Shown here: one piece after another, positions 50,130 to 63,941 of the stretch
Layout of the letters: every line of letters starts with the position of its first letter
How positions within the stretch are numbered: position 1 is the first letter of the stretch
Notes under the pieces: generated by a model
Told to the model about the DNA's origin: nothing
What the model saw: only the letters and a program-made list of their open reading frames with translations
Database searches by the model: none
Program-made: the position numbers and the translations under genes
Source of the DNA: Juglans regia
Taxonomy: Eukaryota > Streptophyta > Magnoliopsida > Fagales > Juglandaceae
Assembly: GCF_001411555.2 (NCBI RefSeq)
Contig: NC_049907.1
Span: 9,308,243 to 9,372,242, forward strand
Direction of reading: 5' to 3'
Length of the DNA: 64,000 bases

Positions 50130-53100
50130 ATGGAAAGCAAAGGAAAAAGTGTGGAGAGAGAAGCCGAAAAGCAAGGATTAATGGTGAAAAAGTTGAAACG
50201 CCGTATGTTGGTAGGGAAAAGAGGTGGCCCTTCTACTCCACCACCAACATGGAGGCTTGAGTTTTCATCTCACAAGAATGATGACGCTACTAATATTCGA
50301 GAATTCCTCACCTTTCCCAACACCGCCGCATCAATCTCTGCGAGAAAACTCGGTGCAAACCTCTGGGAGATACAGCCCCACCGAAACGTCCGCCTCCTAC
50401 TCGCTAAAATGAGCAAAGGTGGTGCTGGGCTTCGTTGCCGCCACCACAGGGACAAGGGGTTTGAAATTTCCAAAGACGTGGTTGACCCTTCTGATAGCTC
50501 CACTGACTCGGTACAACTTTACCTATATTGCTTTGCCTTTCTCGTTTATTGGTTGCTTAACATTAATGAGCATTATCGTTTAGGGGAGTTGTTGTCTTTC
50601 TGGTTTTGTGGGTGGGGTATTTTTACCTGTTTGTCCTGTGTTCTTCGGTTACCATTTTTCAGCAATTGTAGTTGTTGATATCTTGCTTCCTGGGCTTAGA
50701 ATACCAGTAGTTTTGGTAACAGAATTTTGGAATTGCTTCTACCTATGGGGAAAAAGTATTTGAAAATTTTATTTGGTTACTTGGAATCGAAAGCATTTGT
50801 ATGGGTGAAATGAGTCTAATTGAAAAACGTTTTACATCTGGGATAACATTATGTTGAAGGAAGGATCATGAGGCAGCAACGTAGACAGAATTTGTGAACA
50901 CCTATGGAAGAGAGTTGTGATCTGATTATTATTTGGAAGGTTCCCATGTTTTTGCTTCCTCATGTTTTTATAACTGAGTAGTGAGTACTGATTTTTACCC
51001 TCCTTTTGCAGCTTACAAATGCAAGTCACTTGAGGAGGAATCTTGCTGCATCAATTGTGCAAGAGCATCGACCAGTTCAAAGGAGCAATCGTGCCCTGCA
51101 GCCTGTATCTCCGGCAAGTTATGGTAGCTCGTTCGAGGTAAGAATGTATTCTGCCTAACCATCCACAATTATCTTTGGTTAGTCTTTTTTTCCCTTTTTT
51201 TCAGTTGGTAAATGAGATGGCTTGTGAGTTAGTAATATTGTAAAATCATAAACTTGCTAAATGACATGTTGGTGATATTTCAAACATTTTGTGTACAAGT
51301 CTTGGCAAGTTACAGGTATTACAGATATAGTAGCATAACTTTGAAAATATAATATTGATCCTACAACTTGTAAACACTTTGTTTCTGAAGACAAGTGCCC
51401 TTGAGATACAAACGGTGTTGTAAAAGGACCATAAGAATAAAATTTTATTTGGTAAACAATGTCACTAGAACAAGGAACTTCAAGCAGGCATATGCCCCAT
51501 ACCTTTCAGGCAGTATGTGGAATTGAACAAGTTAGTTTGCTAATTAAACACAAATATAGGCATTTTTCTGCCGTTGTTAAACTTTCTCACAGAAGCCGCT
51601 GTTAATGTTGTATAGAAACCTTCCTTTTCACACAATATTCCAGATAAAGTCATGCAACTTTCTAGTTTACGTTATATTGCAGAATTTACTTACTAGCAAT
51701 ATGCCCTCTGATTCCATCAATACTTATATTACCCATTTCCTCTCATTCTTGAGAAATTAAAGACCCTATTTTCACAGATTCTGTAACATAAGATACATGG
51801 TGATAAGGAGCATGACTGGAATATAATTGACTAATTAGTCACCAATCAAAGAAAATTGATTAATTACTCATGAAACGGTACAAGAGATGCGACTGTATTA
51901 CTTGATGACTTTTAACTTCCTTTGTGCAATTGCAGTTTCTGCCATGAGAATGCCAGCCACGTACCTTGTGATTTAGATTCATTAATTTCACTGTCGTTAC
52001 TCTCCTGCCTCAAAATTTTTCCTTAGATACCCAATGTTATGTTGGCATGATGAATTCAGAAAACCTTTGGTTTTCACAGGTGGCACGTTATAAGCCTGCA
52101 GTCACTCCCCCAAGTTCTTTGGACTTAAAGTCTAGAATGGTCGAATCAGATTATGGCATTAAAACATCCACAGAGTTACTCAAGGTGCTCAATCGGATTT
52201 GGAGTCTTGAAGAACAACACACATCCAATATATCATTGGTGAAAGCACTGAAAATGGAACTATTCCATTCCAGAGCAAGAATTAAAGAATTGCTGGAAGA
52301 GAAGGAATTAGGTAGGCATGGAATGGGCGACTTGATTAAACGAGTAGCAGAGGATAAACTTGATCGGAAGAATAAGGAGCAAGACCAGACCAAAGCTGCA
52401 ATTGAAGCAATAAAACATAAGCTAGAAGATGAGAAGAAGTCAAGAAAGCATTCAGAAGGCCTGCACCGAAAGCTAGCTCAAGAGCTTTCTGAATTGAAAC
52501 AATCTTTTTCTAATGCATTGAGAGAGCTTCAAAGAGAGAGAGAAGCACGGATTCTGTTGGAAAACTTGTGTGACGAGTTTGCCAAAGGAATAAGAGATTA
52601 TGAACAAAAACTCCGGCCCTTGAACCACAAGACTGAGAAGTATGGGGTTGGTAGGGAAAACCCTGACAGATTAATCCTCCATATTTCAGAAGCATGGCTT
52701 GATGAACGGATGCAAATGAAGCTTGAGGAAGCTCAAAACGATTTTGCAGAAAAGAGTACCATCCTGGACAAATTAGGGTCTGATATAGAAAGCTTTCTTC
52801 AAGCTAAACAGTCCAATGAATTAAGGACTAATGGGAACTTGCCCCCATTGGAGCCAAAGACCATGCGCCGGCATTCATTAGAGTCCTTTCCTTTGAATGA
52901 TACTGTTAGTGCACCTCAAAAAACAGCTGATGAAGAAGATTTCTCTACTGTTGATGATTCACATTACTTTGAGCAAAACAAGGGTACCAGTAGAAAGCAA
53001 AGCAAAGGCAGCTCGAAACAAAAGGAGATTAATGCTTCAGATAGCCATCACAAAGAGAGAATGAAATCAAATTCTATAAGAAAACAGGTTGAGATGGGAG

Positions 53101-53507
53101 GAGAAAAGAAAAATGTAATAAACTATCCTGAGAAATCTGGAATGAGTGAGGCTACCCGGGAAGATCTACAAGAAAGACACAGTAAACGAGTAGGGATCGG
53201 TGGACTGAACTCAGATCATGTTCCGAATAACTTGATTCGAAATTATTCCTTGTCATTGGAGGGTGAGAAGATTGATCCCCCAAGTAATTGCAGAGAAGAT
53301 TCTTGTGTTTGGTCGGTATTAACAAGCAATACAAGTCCAGCACAACAATGGATGTCAAAGTTAAAAACCCCAGATTTTGAAAAATCTGAATCTTCACTGA
53401 GATGGCCTCGGGGCTTGAAGGAGAATACATTGATGGCAAAACTACTTGAAGCGAGGTTAGAGACAAAGCAATCTCGATCAAAACTTTCTAAAGGTTCATT
53501 CAACTGA
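50130..53507 (+). CDS. At5g41620-like plant coiled-coil protein
   Basis: A plant-specific family often labelled intracellular transporter USO1-like. It also includes the trichome-branching regulator BRANCHLESS TRICHOMES. The molecular function of this member is unknown. Exons are 50130-50510, 51012-51137 and 52080-53507, GT-AG, phase 0, 644 aa. The start at ATG 50130 (MESKGKSVEREAEK) leads into the conserved VGKRGGPSTPPPTWRLEF and SARKLGANLWEIQPH. A long coiled coil spans roughly residues 190-400 (SLEEQHTSNISLVKALKMEL, DEKKSRKHSEGLHRKLAQEL, LREREARILLENLCDEFAKG). The C-terminus is Ser/Lys-rich and closes with LKENTLMAKLLEARLE. Confidence 0.92.
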
Positions 53508-54640
53508 ATGGTAAATTTGTCTGTATAAAAAGAATTTTCTGATTGATGATAGTTGCTTTGTGAATATTTTGCCTAGAGATCCTCTTACTAAAGGGGGAGT
53601 ATTTGTAGAGCAATACATCTGGAAAAATAGGCGGCATACATGTATTTTTCTTGCTATAATAGAGTTACTTTTATACATGGCAATGGTATTCTTCACATGG
53701 TTACAGTGATCGACAAGGAGAATTCAGCCAACCAAGTTTCGGTTAAAATTGATTCAACTAGTTGTTGCACTAACGTGTAATATCCAAGACTTGATTAAAA
53801 TTCAAGACAGCTTTATGAAAGAAACCAGGCTTGGCGACATTCTTCAAAGATGGTCTTGAAATTTTAGCCTCGTCTCGTCCTAAAATTTGTAGCACAATGT
53901 ATATGGAAAAAGGCAGCATATTTGTTACTCTTGCTATAATAGAGTTACTTCTATACATGATGGCAGTTGAAACCCTCATATGGTTATACTGATCAACTAA
54001 GAGAATTCAGCTAACCTTTGTGTGTCTCTCAATCTAAGTAAGAACAGTTTTTGAGAGGGATGGAATATGCAAATAATATTTCTTCCTCTTTTTTCATTTT
54101 GTTTTTATGTTTTTATGTTGTTCTTGTTTTTGTTTTCTGTTTTTTGCTTAAATGGAGAGATACAATGTGAAGATTGAAAAAGAGGGAGACTGAAGACAGA
54201 AAATTAGTTTGAAAGAGGGAGAGTGGTTATAGTTGTTAATGACAAAAATATAGGTTTTGACTCATGCAATTAGATGAACAGTAGGAAACTAACTGATCAA
54301 ATCTTTTCTTTTCTGAAGGGGAAGAAAAAGATAGACGATATATAGAATATTTGAGAAAAGAATACAATGCCGGAAAAACTTTTATTTTTACCTTCACTGT
54401 TATGAACACCAACAAATTTATATATCATTGACAGCATTAAAGATGTATATAGAAGCTAGCAATGCCAATTATAATTTACTGTCATAAAAAATAAACTCCG
54501 GCAAAGACAATTAATTAGAGAAACGTCGAGAATTATCGATAAACTGGCATTTATTTTTGGTGATATTGAACTTTCAATTTAAAATTCTAACACTAGTACT
54601 ATGTTGTAGAGTTTATATATATACTCCCTCTACTAGGTTA
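53508..54640. repeat. 3' flank of the coiled-coil gene with a local direct duplication
   Basis: 53604-53740 and 53887-54020 are diverged direct copies of about 135 bp. The shared motifs are gtag-gcacaat, gcggcatac, cttgctataatagagttact and gagaattcagc. No coding sequence is seen in the rest, which is AT-rich. Confidence 0.65.
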
Positions 54641-54649
54641 GGTATACAT

Positions 54650-54834
54650 GTATGTATGTATGCTTCAATTGGCTTGATGGATGGACATTTAAGCCTAGTC
54701 GGGAGTTACAAATTGGACAGGCTATATCTAGGTCAATTGTGGTAAAGCAGTGGGAAAATTGCATCAAATCTGAGATTTACCGCTAGAGGTAACATCCCTT
54801 CCACTATGCACTTAGATCTAGATTGCTAGCACTT
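54650..54834 (+). repeat. LTR-like segment A followed by a primer-binding-like site
   Basis: It shares blocks in order with 63440-63800: catttaagc, gagttacaaattgga, gggaaaattgcatc, gatttaccgctagagg and ctatgcact-taga-tctagatt. It ends ctagca and is followed at about 54832 by ttgtatcagagctaag, close to the iMet-type primer site of plant LTR retrotransposons. Compared with segment B it lacks about 200 bp in the middle. Confidence 0.6.
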
Positions 54835-57800
54835 GTATCAGAGCTAAGATGGTTGTTCCCGATTTATGTTATGATCTGCGACTTGTGATTTTTTTAGTGA
54901 AATATTTTCAAAAAAATCTCTTTTTTCCTCTCGGTAACCATGGCTGTCTAAGAGTCACTGCAACAAGAGGAGCTAGGTGTCACTTTTGAGTGTTGTGCAC
55001 GTCGGCACAGCACACAAGCAACTGGCGGCAGCCCCTAACTCAAATTGGCAAAGCGCACAAGGTGCTACATGGACACTACAAGAGTTGCAAAAATCACCAC
55101 GATGTTGCGTGAGTCGACAGTCTGCAACGCCCACATAAGGTGCTTGAGCACCAAAGGCGCTACATGCATGCACTTGATCCACGAGGTTCAGCAAACGAAC
55201 ACATCACAGAACAAGAAATTATGAGCCTTTGTTTTGCCCAAAGAGGTGTGCACTAAGGGTGGGCAACGAGTAGGGGTGAGCACCGACCTAGTTGAAGTCA
55301 GATTCCCCGCAATCAGTTTTTTTTTTTTTTATTTTGAACTTAGTGATTAAGTGTTTAATAATTTTAAAATTCTTTTTTTTTGTGTTTAATAATTTTAAAA
55401 TTCTTTTTTTTACATCATTTTTTAAGACTTTTAAATATTTTTAAAAAAAGAAAAAAATTCACAATATTATTAAGCAATATTTTCTTAATCACTAAGTCGA
55501 AAAAAAAAAACAACCCAATCGGGCAAAAAACATCGGGAGCCCAAAATGGGACTCCCTAGCATATCTCATTATACATTAGTATTACATGTTATTATGCTAA
55601 TGTCTAACTTATTTCTAACTTAATTATATACTCGACTTCCTAGTGTCTAATTATATATTATTATACTTTAGTAAATTAATATAATTTATTATACTAGACT
55701 TATTTTAATACTAGCGTTTGACATATTTCATGCAAGAGGTTTTCAGATATCACATCATATCATAACAAAGTATTGAACTTATTCAAATTACAATAGATTC
55801 AAATCATCTTTATATAATCATGCGCAAATTTTCATATTCACAAATTTTTATACAATTGAGAACTTAATGTTAAAAATAGCTCATGTCCACACCAATCATA
55901 ATAGAAAATATTTTTCTTTTCTTATATGAATTTCATGATTAATGCAGATAAATGACTAATGTTGTTATCAGGTTTCTTTTCATAACAAAGTATGTATGTT
56001 TTTCATAAAATCAACCCTAATCAATTTCTTTTTATGGAAAGTCTAGTATAGGAGTCTTGCTTACTTGACTCTTCAACTTTTCTAAATATCCTCACAATTG
56101 CAACAATCAAAATTGTTCGTTACCTGACATAATTAATACATGCTATAAATTAATACAAAATAAACTAGTGTATCTAAAATAAACGACACAACTAAACAAC
56201 TCTACAACAATAATATCCACAGTTCCAGTTCTTCTAACCCAGATACTACTAAACCATAAAGTGACTTTCCGAACATCTCCTATTTAAGGCATTTACACTT
56301 AAATTCTCTTTTCAACCTAATCTACTACAAAATATTATAGTGATATTCTGCCCCAATTAAAATCAGTCCAACTTAAAAATCTAACCCATCAAAAAATCGG
56401 CTCACTTAAGATATTTTTTTGAAATAATATAAAACCAAGCCCAACTTAAAATACATGCGTAACTTAATAATCTCTTAACATAAAACCCTCCAATATACAT
56501 CTAGCACAAAACCAAAAGCCTATGTGAATAACCAGTAAATAAGGTTATAGAATGAAATATATATATATATATATGTTATATGGCCCCCTTTTTATTTGAG
56601 AGCAACAAACAAGCGAGAGAGAAAAAGGTGTTGGAGGTAGAGGTTTACCGAGAGAGGAACGATGTCGTGTGATGGCAGATTTGGGTGATTGGAGTTGAGA
56701 ATCGTGGTGGCTGGCTGATAAGCTTTTTCTGAGCGTGGCGGTGGAATCTAGAGAGAGGATTGAGAGAAAATCGAGAGAAAGCCTTACCAAGGGAGAGGCA
56801 GAAGGCTACACTGGCACTAAAAATTGCCTTCTTGCGTGGCAGGGTGTGACGAGTTTAGGTGGTTATGGGTGAAAAATTTGGGTTGGATCCGAGTGGTGCG
56901 ATGTTGGTGGTTCTCGTTGTTGGAGTTACTTTTGTTATCCCCGTCGGTTTTGTGGTGATCTCTTTCCTAATTTGGTTTTTTTTAATGTGAAATAATGGCT
57001 TGGAAAGGCTGGTGACTTGCTTAATGTGTGGTGGCGGTAAGGCTCACGATGGTATTGTCATGATTAAGGCTTGCAGAGGGTTAAATTGGTTGAGTTGTTG
57101 CGGGGGTGGATTGCGGTGGTCTGTGCTTGTTGGCTCTTGGTTTAATTGTTGGATGTGGTGTTGAATATAAACTAAAGTGGCGTGAGGAGATGTGGCACGG
57201 AGAGATAGAAAGAAATTTGAAATGTGATGTGAATGGGAGAGGAAATATCTGGGAAGAGAGAAAAATGAGGGAGAAAAATTTGGGGGGAAAGAGGAAATCA
57301 TCGGGGGCAAGGGGCAAAAGAGAGGGAAAGAAGAAGGGCGTTACATACGAAAACGACACTGTTTCACATGCGGGTTGGGCTTCTTCGGGGGCTTGGGCGA
57401 GGTTTGGGCCTGGGTCTTACAATATATATGAGTCTGACTTCATGGTTGTGTGAAAGTCTTTTATTTATAAAAATTGAGTCTCTTGGTAGGAAGTTTTTTG
57501 GAAAGTTACTACATATGTGATTGCACATAGGAAAAATGATTCCAAAACCTCACTTGAGACTTGTGGTTTAATTGTTTATAGTTGACCATGTGATTTATTT
57601 CTCTCATGGTATTGCCTGTTGTGCACATGATAGTGATATGTTTCATGATTATGTGCATGACTGTGAGCGTTTAGTTGGCACACACATCCACCATGTTTTT
57701 AGGAGCTATGGTGAAAATGTATGTTCACAGGCTTAAATAGGTTCATGCACATAAGCAATCATCTCTGGTGCTTAGGTAGCAAGCAAAAATGAGACATTGT

Positions 57801-60800
57801 GCCTTTTGATGTTCATGTAGCATAAGCATAAAGAGATGGTTAACACAACACACACACACACGCATATTTCGCCTTAGTTTAGCTAAGATAGGATCTTTAT
57901 ATATTTGTTAAAATTGTGCATGGATAGCCCACGATTCGTGTAACCTGTGTTTAGCGAAATGTATGACCCTCTTTGATGCTTTAGATAGTGAGCAAATTGA
58001 TGGACTTGAGTTTGGTGTTGAGATAATGAGTAGACTAAAATCTGTACAATGTATTGAGGCTAGACACACTTTTTTGGAAAGAGAATTCCACCATAGTATG
58101 TAGTTCATATTACTTGTGCTTTTACAACCAAATAGTAGAGGTAAATAAAAGGATCCGACCTTATCACCGTGTGAGTCCTCTAGATCTTCATTGATGACCT
58201 TAATGTATTTATACCTTTTGGTAACCTTTGACCATGTCACAAGATTAAGGTTTTAATATTTGGTACTTTGGCATATTGTCTATGACTATGAATAATGCGG
58301 TCTAAAAACACATTGCTGGAGAAGTGAGTAGATTAAGACTGAATGATATGAAGGTGAATGAAAGACTATTTGATAACAGGTCGATATTGTTTGTACTCGA
58401 TGCCGACAAGTTGTGTTTGGGACACTTCCATCCTCCACTTAGGATTTAACAGAGATTCAAGATTCGGGACATGCAACATAAGGTTATGTACACCCATTCA
58501 AAACAAATAATATGTAATGCACCTAGCATTCATCTAGCCAATAATATGCAATAATTGTAGCAGAAAATCTGTTCAATTATAAAATGTACCAAAATAAACT
58601 AAAACCCCAAAATACTTTTCATAACATTAAACATAAATGTTGGATTATCCATCAAAAGGCATAGCCTCAAACTAAAATGATACTGTACTAGAGTAGGAAC
58701 TCCTTAGTTACAAACGTCTGCATAGCCTCCAATCTAAAGGTTGAGCCATTCACGCATCTTGGCTATCAATAGCAAATAACATTAAAAAATTGGAAGATGA
58801 TCTCCATAATATCCTCTAGGTCCAGTTCCCCATTAATCGATTTTGTTCAGGCTTGATCATTCATCTTTATGATGACTTGACACAACTTCTACCATTCTGG
58901 GTGAGAATGAAAGTTATAACTATCATAGTGAAGTTTTCGCAAATCTCACCAAATTATACAACTAATCTAGAACAGTTTACAAAATATGTACAATAATTAA
59001 CATGATGTATATATATGATTTACATGAACTTGCTTTTTTAAAAATAAACACCATCCTCTTCGGAACTTCATATTTCGTGACATGCTTGTTTTCATAAAAA
59101 TAACTTCATTCCTTCTTGTTCTTAGTCTTAAAGAGGAACGTTTCCTCTTATTGTTTACCACACCACAACACAGGTTCTTAGACTAATTGTGAATACGTCA
59201 TACAAATATACTTAAACAGAGCAAAATGCCTACGTTATGAGTTTTTTTATTTATTTATATACACACCTACCAGTACTAGGAGCTTTTTACTTCGCTCCCC
59301 AAAATCTTTTGATCACATCTGATGTCCATTGATAATTTTTTGTCAACCCAGGAGATTTCACTCCATTTTACACTTCAGAGTGGATATGAGAATTCCACTA
59401 GGGTAGTTCCTCATGCTTGACTCATGCTTCATGACAGATGTCATTATAATATAACATGAATGTTTAGATATCAATGGAAACTCAAAATAATAACATGGAT
59501 TATTAACATGACATTTATTATTGAATATATTAACATAAATCAGGAGTAAGTTAGAAGCTAACTTACAGACTGCTTTTAGCACAAAAAATTTTTCACAACT
59601 GAAATAATGCCACACTAAAGTTAGGGACCATTTAATATACCATAATAACTCATCATCCACTTCTAAACTTCTAAAAACAACAATTTGTAAAATAACCCCT
59701 TCAATTTTTGAAAATTGCAATTTGACCCCTAAATTTTTGAAAATTGCATTTTGACCCCAGAAACTACAAAGATTCACAAACTTACATGTAATTCTATTCT
59801 AAATATTTTTCTAGCCTTAAAATATGATTATCACAAAACCAATTTTAGAAACTCCAAAAATCTGAAATTTCTAACTTGCACATTTCACTATATGAGAATT
59901 AAGCCTAAACCCATGCTTGAAAACCTCAAGTATTCTCAGAAGGGTAATGTTATTCATCATCCCAATTCTCATCATCATCTCACCATTCCATGATGTGACA
60001 TTAGATGATTAAAAACTATTTATTATATTTCACTTGTGAACCAATTAACTAATGCCACATCTTGGGATGATGAGAAAATGCTAATAAAAATGATGATGAA
60101 TAGATTTACTTTTCTCATAACACCTCACTACTATTCATTATTTTATTATTACTTTTCAGTACTATTTAATATTCTATGATTACTTTTTCACTACTATTAA
60201 CAGAATACCTAAGAATACTTCACTACCCAAACACAACCTAAAACATATCTTTATGAACATATTTACTTGCTAATACCACTTCAAAATGTTCAGATTTGAA
60301 TAAAACCACAATTAGAACAAACTTTATCAATATTCTTCAAAATTATGACTGATGGTCATTGCCTTCTGTGTTCCCAGTGTGTATTACAACTTAGCACTAC
60401 AAAGTAAGCCGAAATTAATTTTCGGTCTGCACATTTCCAAAAATTAATCTAACAAGTTTTAAAACTAAGCATTTACATAAAACTAAAATATACATGTAAA
60501 AGAAGCCATATGATACAAAAACTAGTCTTGGCCGAGACATGAGCATAGCACAATTTTGCATATATACAAATCTCTATCTATAAGTTCCTTAAATATAAAC
60601 TCATAACTATGCAATAATATTCTCTTGTTACAAACTCAAACATAAGTTGTTCCAATCATTCAAGTCATAAAATTTTCGAATTGGAAGGAAACAACATCAA
60701 ATACAAACTTATACTTAAGAACATCATTCCAAGAACCATTTGTGGTGTGCTTTTTTCTAATGTACATTAAGTTCTAAGATCTTCAAGATGACTGAAGATT

Positions 60801-62826
60801 ATAAAAATACTATTGTCAAATAACAATTCCTCTAAAAGTTCCTAGACAATAAAATCACACAAGTCATATACATAAACCAAAGTCCAATTTAGATATGCAA
60901 CTAACATTGTGCTACAATCAACTTCTAATATCTTAAATCTTAAGGTTTATTATACAACTGAACACATACTCGTTTTATAAGCCTAAACAGAGACTATACT
61001 CACCATACCAATCCTATAACTTCAATATTTGCAACTCACAAACTCAAGTTATCAACACTCGTAAGATACTAACCGATATCATTTTTACTAACCTTATGAT
61101 TTAGGTAACTTCCGTTATGATAAACTCAAAGTAATGATCATAAATCATAGAAACCCAATCAAGTTATTGACCTATCAAAACTGAACTCACTATGCAAAAC
61201 CTATAGCTACTCGACTATCTCATATTAAAATTTCAAATCCATAACATAACAGTTCATAGCTTATGTGGTAACTGAAAATGAGCCTTACTCAATCTTCACA
61301 AAATCAACTATTTTACTTAAAGAAAATAATGCTCGTGCATAAGCTAACATGTTCTTAGCTTGCATACCAAAAATAGAAGAGAAAGTAATGAGGAAAAGGG
61401 CTTACCGAAACTTGCACTTGGAGAAAAACTTGCTCTCTTTTACCCTCTCTCACACAGTTTCTACTTGGTGAAAAACTTGAAATGTTTAGCTTGTGTAAGT
61501 GAAGAAGACCAAATGAGAGGGAATGAAATGTGGACGTAGGAAACAAAATGGACTAGAGATGAGGGGCTAATGGTTTGATACAGTGCAGGGCATGGAGCTG
61601 ATGACTTGTGGTGTTGGTGAAGTGTTAAGCTTGTGTAAGAAAAAGTAAAACAAATAAAAAACTAGGTGAGCTGCGAATTGAATGAGAGAAATCAGAGGGG
61701 TTGGCTGAACAATTTAAATACAAGGGCAGGGAATGAGACTGTGAAGGGCATGCTAAGCATGGCTTCAGATAGGTTGCTTGCAAAATTAAACTTGCGTGTG
61801 TGGGAGAAAACATGTAACCGATTGCGATGTGTTGGGCGGTTTGTGAAATGAAAATTCAAAGTGTGGGGAGGGGCTGGTCAGTTTGGTACAAGGGTTGTAG
61901 GTGGAAGGGCATGGTGTTTGTAAGAGAGGTAAGGTCTTGTAAGAAAGCATGTCATTCACTTGTTTTAAACACAAGTATACTAAATTTTTACATGATTTTT
62001 AAGCTTGACATGTGTAAATGAAGACCAAATGGAGGTGGTGTAAATGAAGACCAAATGGAGGTGGTGATGGTGCCATGTGTAAAGTGAGGTTCCCTAGAGT
62101 TTTTTAGCTGACTTGGGTGTCTTACATGACATGGTAACAACTGGTTGATGACATGGCATACTAGATGATGTGGTCCTATCCCATTGGCTCATTTGGCATT
62201 CAAAAATCACGAAAATTCTAATTGCACCACAAAATTTTAAAAATTCTAACGAATCTAATGGTGCAATTCTTTGTTTCAAATTATGACCCTAAGTATCTCA
62301 AAAAATCCAAATAGCTACACATTCTCTTTACGGATCATAAATTCAACTTTGCTTTCAAATCGATATCCTAACTAGTTTTAATCCATAGATTTTTCCTTTA
62401 GTTTTCATGGCACAACCAATTGTCCAATTTAAAGAAACTCTCTTAGTCTAATTTCTTTCGGGACATTACAATATTGCTTCTTGGAAGTTCCAACATAGCT
62501 GTGGGTATGAAATGTTCAGGAGATTGAGCATTGCTCTGAGTCCTTTGGACTTGAGAGAGATTAGTGATGCTTACAAAATGAGTCAAGGCATAATGAGACA
62601 CTTTTTTAGTATGTTGCTATGCTGGTCTTCCCTTAGAGAGAGTTGGTGAAGTACTCCCATTTTTTTTACATGTGTGCTCGGTGATCGCTCAACATATATG
62701 CTAGTATGAGAACATATTGAAATATGCAAACCTAGAGTTTTTCCCACTACGTGCTTGTGGAAGATGTAATGAAGGGACGCTTATAATGGGACCTCTTGCT
62801 CTTCGTATGCCTAGTCGTTAAGCTTG
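54835..62826. other. Gene-poor repetitive tract
   Basis: No host gene or recognisable gag-pol is seen. It contains a hairpin MITE-like segment (about 55316-55510), an (AT)n tract (56558-56575) and an (AC)n tract (57849-57862). There are also a pair of 31-bp repeats (ttgaaaattgca at 59708 and 59738) and a 26-bp tandem repeat, tgtaaatgaagaccaaatgg (about 62013 and 62039). Sequences near 57415 (gggtcttacaata) and 62460 (gggacattacaata) resemble LTR ends. Open frames here look random. Confidence 0.5.
55316..55510. mobile_element. Hairpin MITE-like segment
   Basis: Left acttagtgattaag and right cttaatcactaagt are inverted copies bordering T-run and A-run arms. A 30-bp direct repeat (gtgtttaataattttaaaat) lies at 55350 and 55382. 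Similar arms occur at 36880-36990, 39536-39655, 40570-40625 and 49345-49455. Confidence 0.55.
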
Positions 62827-63445
62827 ACACACTACAAGGAATACTGGTTTTACCCACACTAGATATCGCTGAAAAAAGTAGCATAAATTGTTGCAAATGC
62901 CTTTTCGAAACAATTATGCCTCGCTGTGGGTTGGATGCGAAAAAATGGATACAACATCTCATTACCAACGACTTCTCAAAAAAGGTAGGAGGCCGCGAGA
63001 GAGATTTCCTTTCAGGGAATGAACCTAACTCATATGCAAGAAGGCCTCTTCAATTTGTGAAGGGGAAATCGAAAGGAAAATACTAGAGGGAGGTTACGAT
63101 GGTGGGAAGCAACAAGAGGTTGAGAACAGGACACGATGAGAGCCATAGGATAAAGTTTAAGCTTTTTAGTGGCATTTCATCAGAAGCTGCCGTAATAAAT
63201 GAGCATTTAACGAGGGAAATGAGCTACTGCAAAATAGCGTTGTTATTTGAGACGATGAAATCGATGTAATATATGAGAAATATTGTTGCTATAGACAAGT
63301 TTACTGTTCACTCATGCAATATAAGTTCCTTTACGCTAGTATTCAACAATGACATTGAAAATGTCGCAATTACTACTTAGTCATGATGATTTCTTTTGCG
63401 ACAGCAAGTTATGTGTCGTATTAGGCCTTTTTCCTTGTAGTGGCA
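62827..63445. mobile_element. Non-autonomous CACTA element (613 bp)
   Basis: The element is 62830-63442. Left terminus cactacaaggaata, right terminus reversed cactacaaggaaaaaggcct. The 3-bp flanks aca and gca match at 2 of 3. No transposase is present. The frame at 62796-63086 starts outside the element and is not supported as a gene. Confidence 0.8.
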
Positions 63446-63810
63446 TATGAACTGGCTTGATAGCCACTTCAAGTCGCTTAATGGATGGGGGCATTTAAGC
63501 CCATCCTAGAGTTACAAATTGGAGGGGTTATATATAGCCCCTCCCCCTTAGTGTAACACACGGATTTTGGCACAAGAAATTTTTCTCTTGAAAAATATGT
63601 CTCTCTCTAGTCTCGACATTTAAGCTTTAAAAAAAGTGAGTGTTGTCTTGACTTTACCATGCGACACAGCCCACTATCCACGAGGATGAACTCGGGCAAA
63701 CAACAACCTTGAAAAAGCCCGTGGAAAAATTACATCAGAACCAAGATTTATCGCTAGAGATAATATTGCTTTTGCTATGCACTCTAATCTAGATTTTCTA
63801 ACAATTCTAA
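63443..63810 (+). repeat. LTR-like segment B
   Basis: The longer relative of segment A (54650-54834), in the same orientation. It starts abutting the CACTA end and closes tctaaca near 63800. It has a TATA-like block (ttatatatagcccctcccc) at about 63528. It is not followed by a primer-binding-like site, as expected of a 3' LTR or solo LTR. Confidence 0.55.
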
Positions 63811-63879
63811 TCCTACAAAGACAGATCATAAACTATGCGTACTTAATAATATTGTAGATCTCATCAGCATTATATTGCC

Positions 63880-63883
<4 letters not shown>

Positions 63884-63922
<39 letters not shown>

Positions 63923-63941
63923 CTATATATATATATATATA
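63884..63941. repeat. (CT)n(AT)n microsatellite
   Basis: A CT repeat of about 13 units followed by ATAT tracts. Confidence 0.9.

Noticed and set aside
57044..57453. Overlapping frames on both strands (Ser/Pro-rich and Gly/Arg-rich)
   Set aside because: Biased composition, no recognisable domain, no splice context.
62796..63086. 96-residue frame
   Set aside because: Starts in flank and runs into the CACTA element; no family resemblance.
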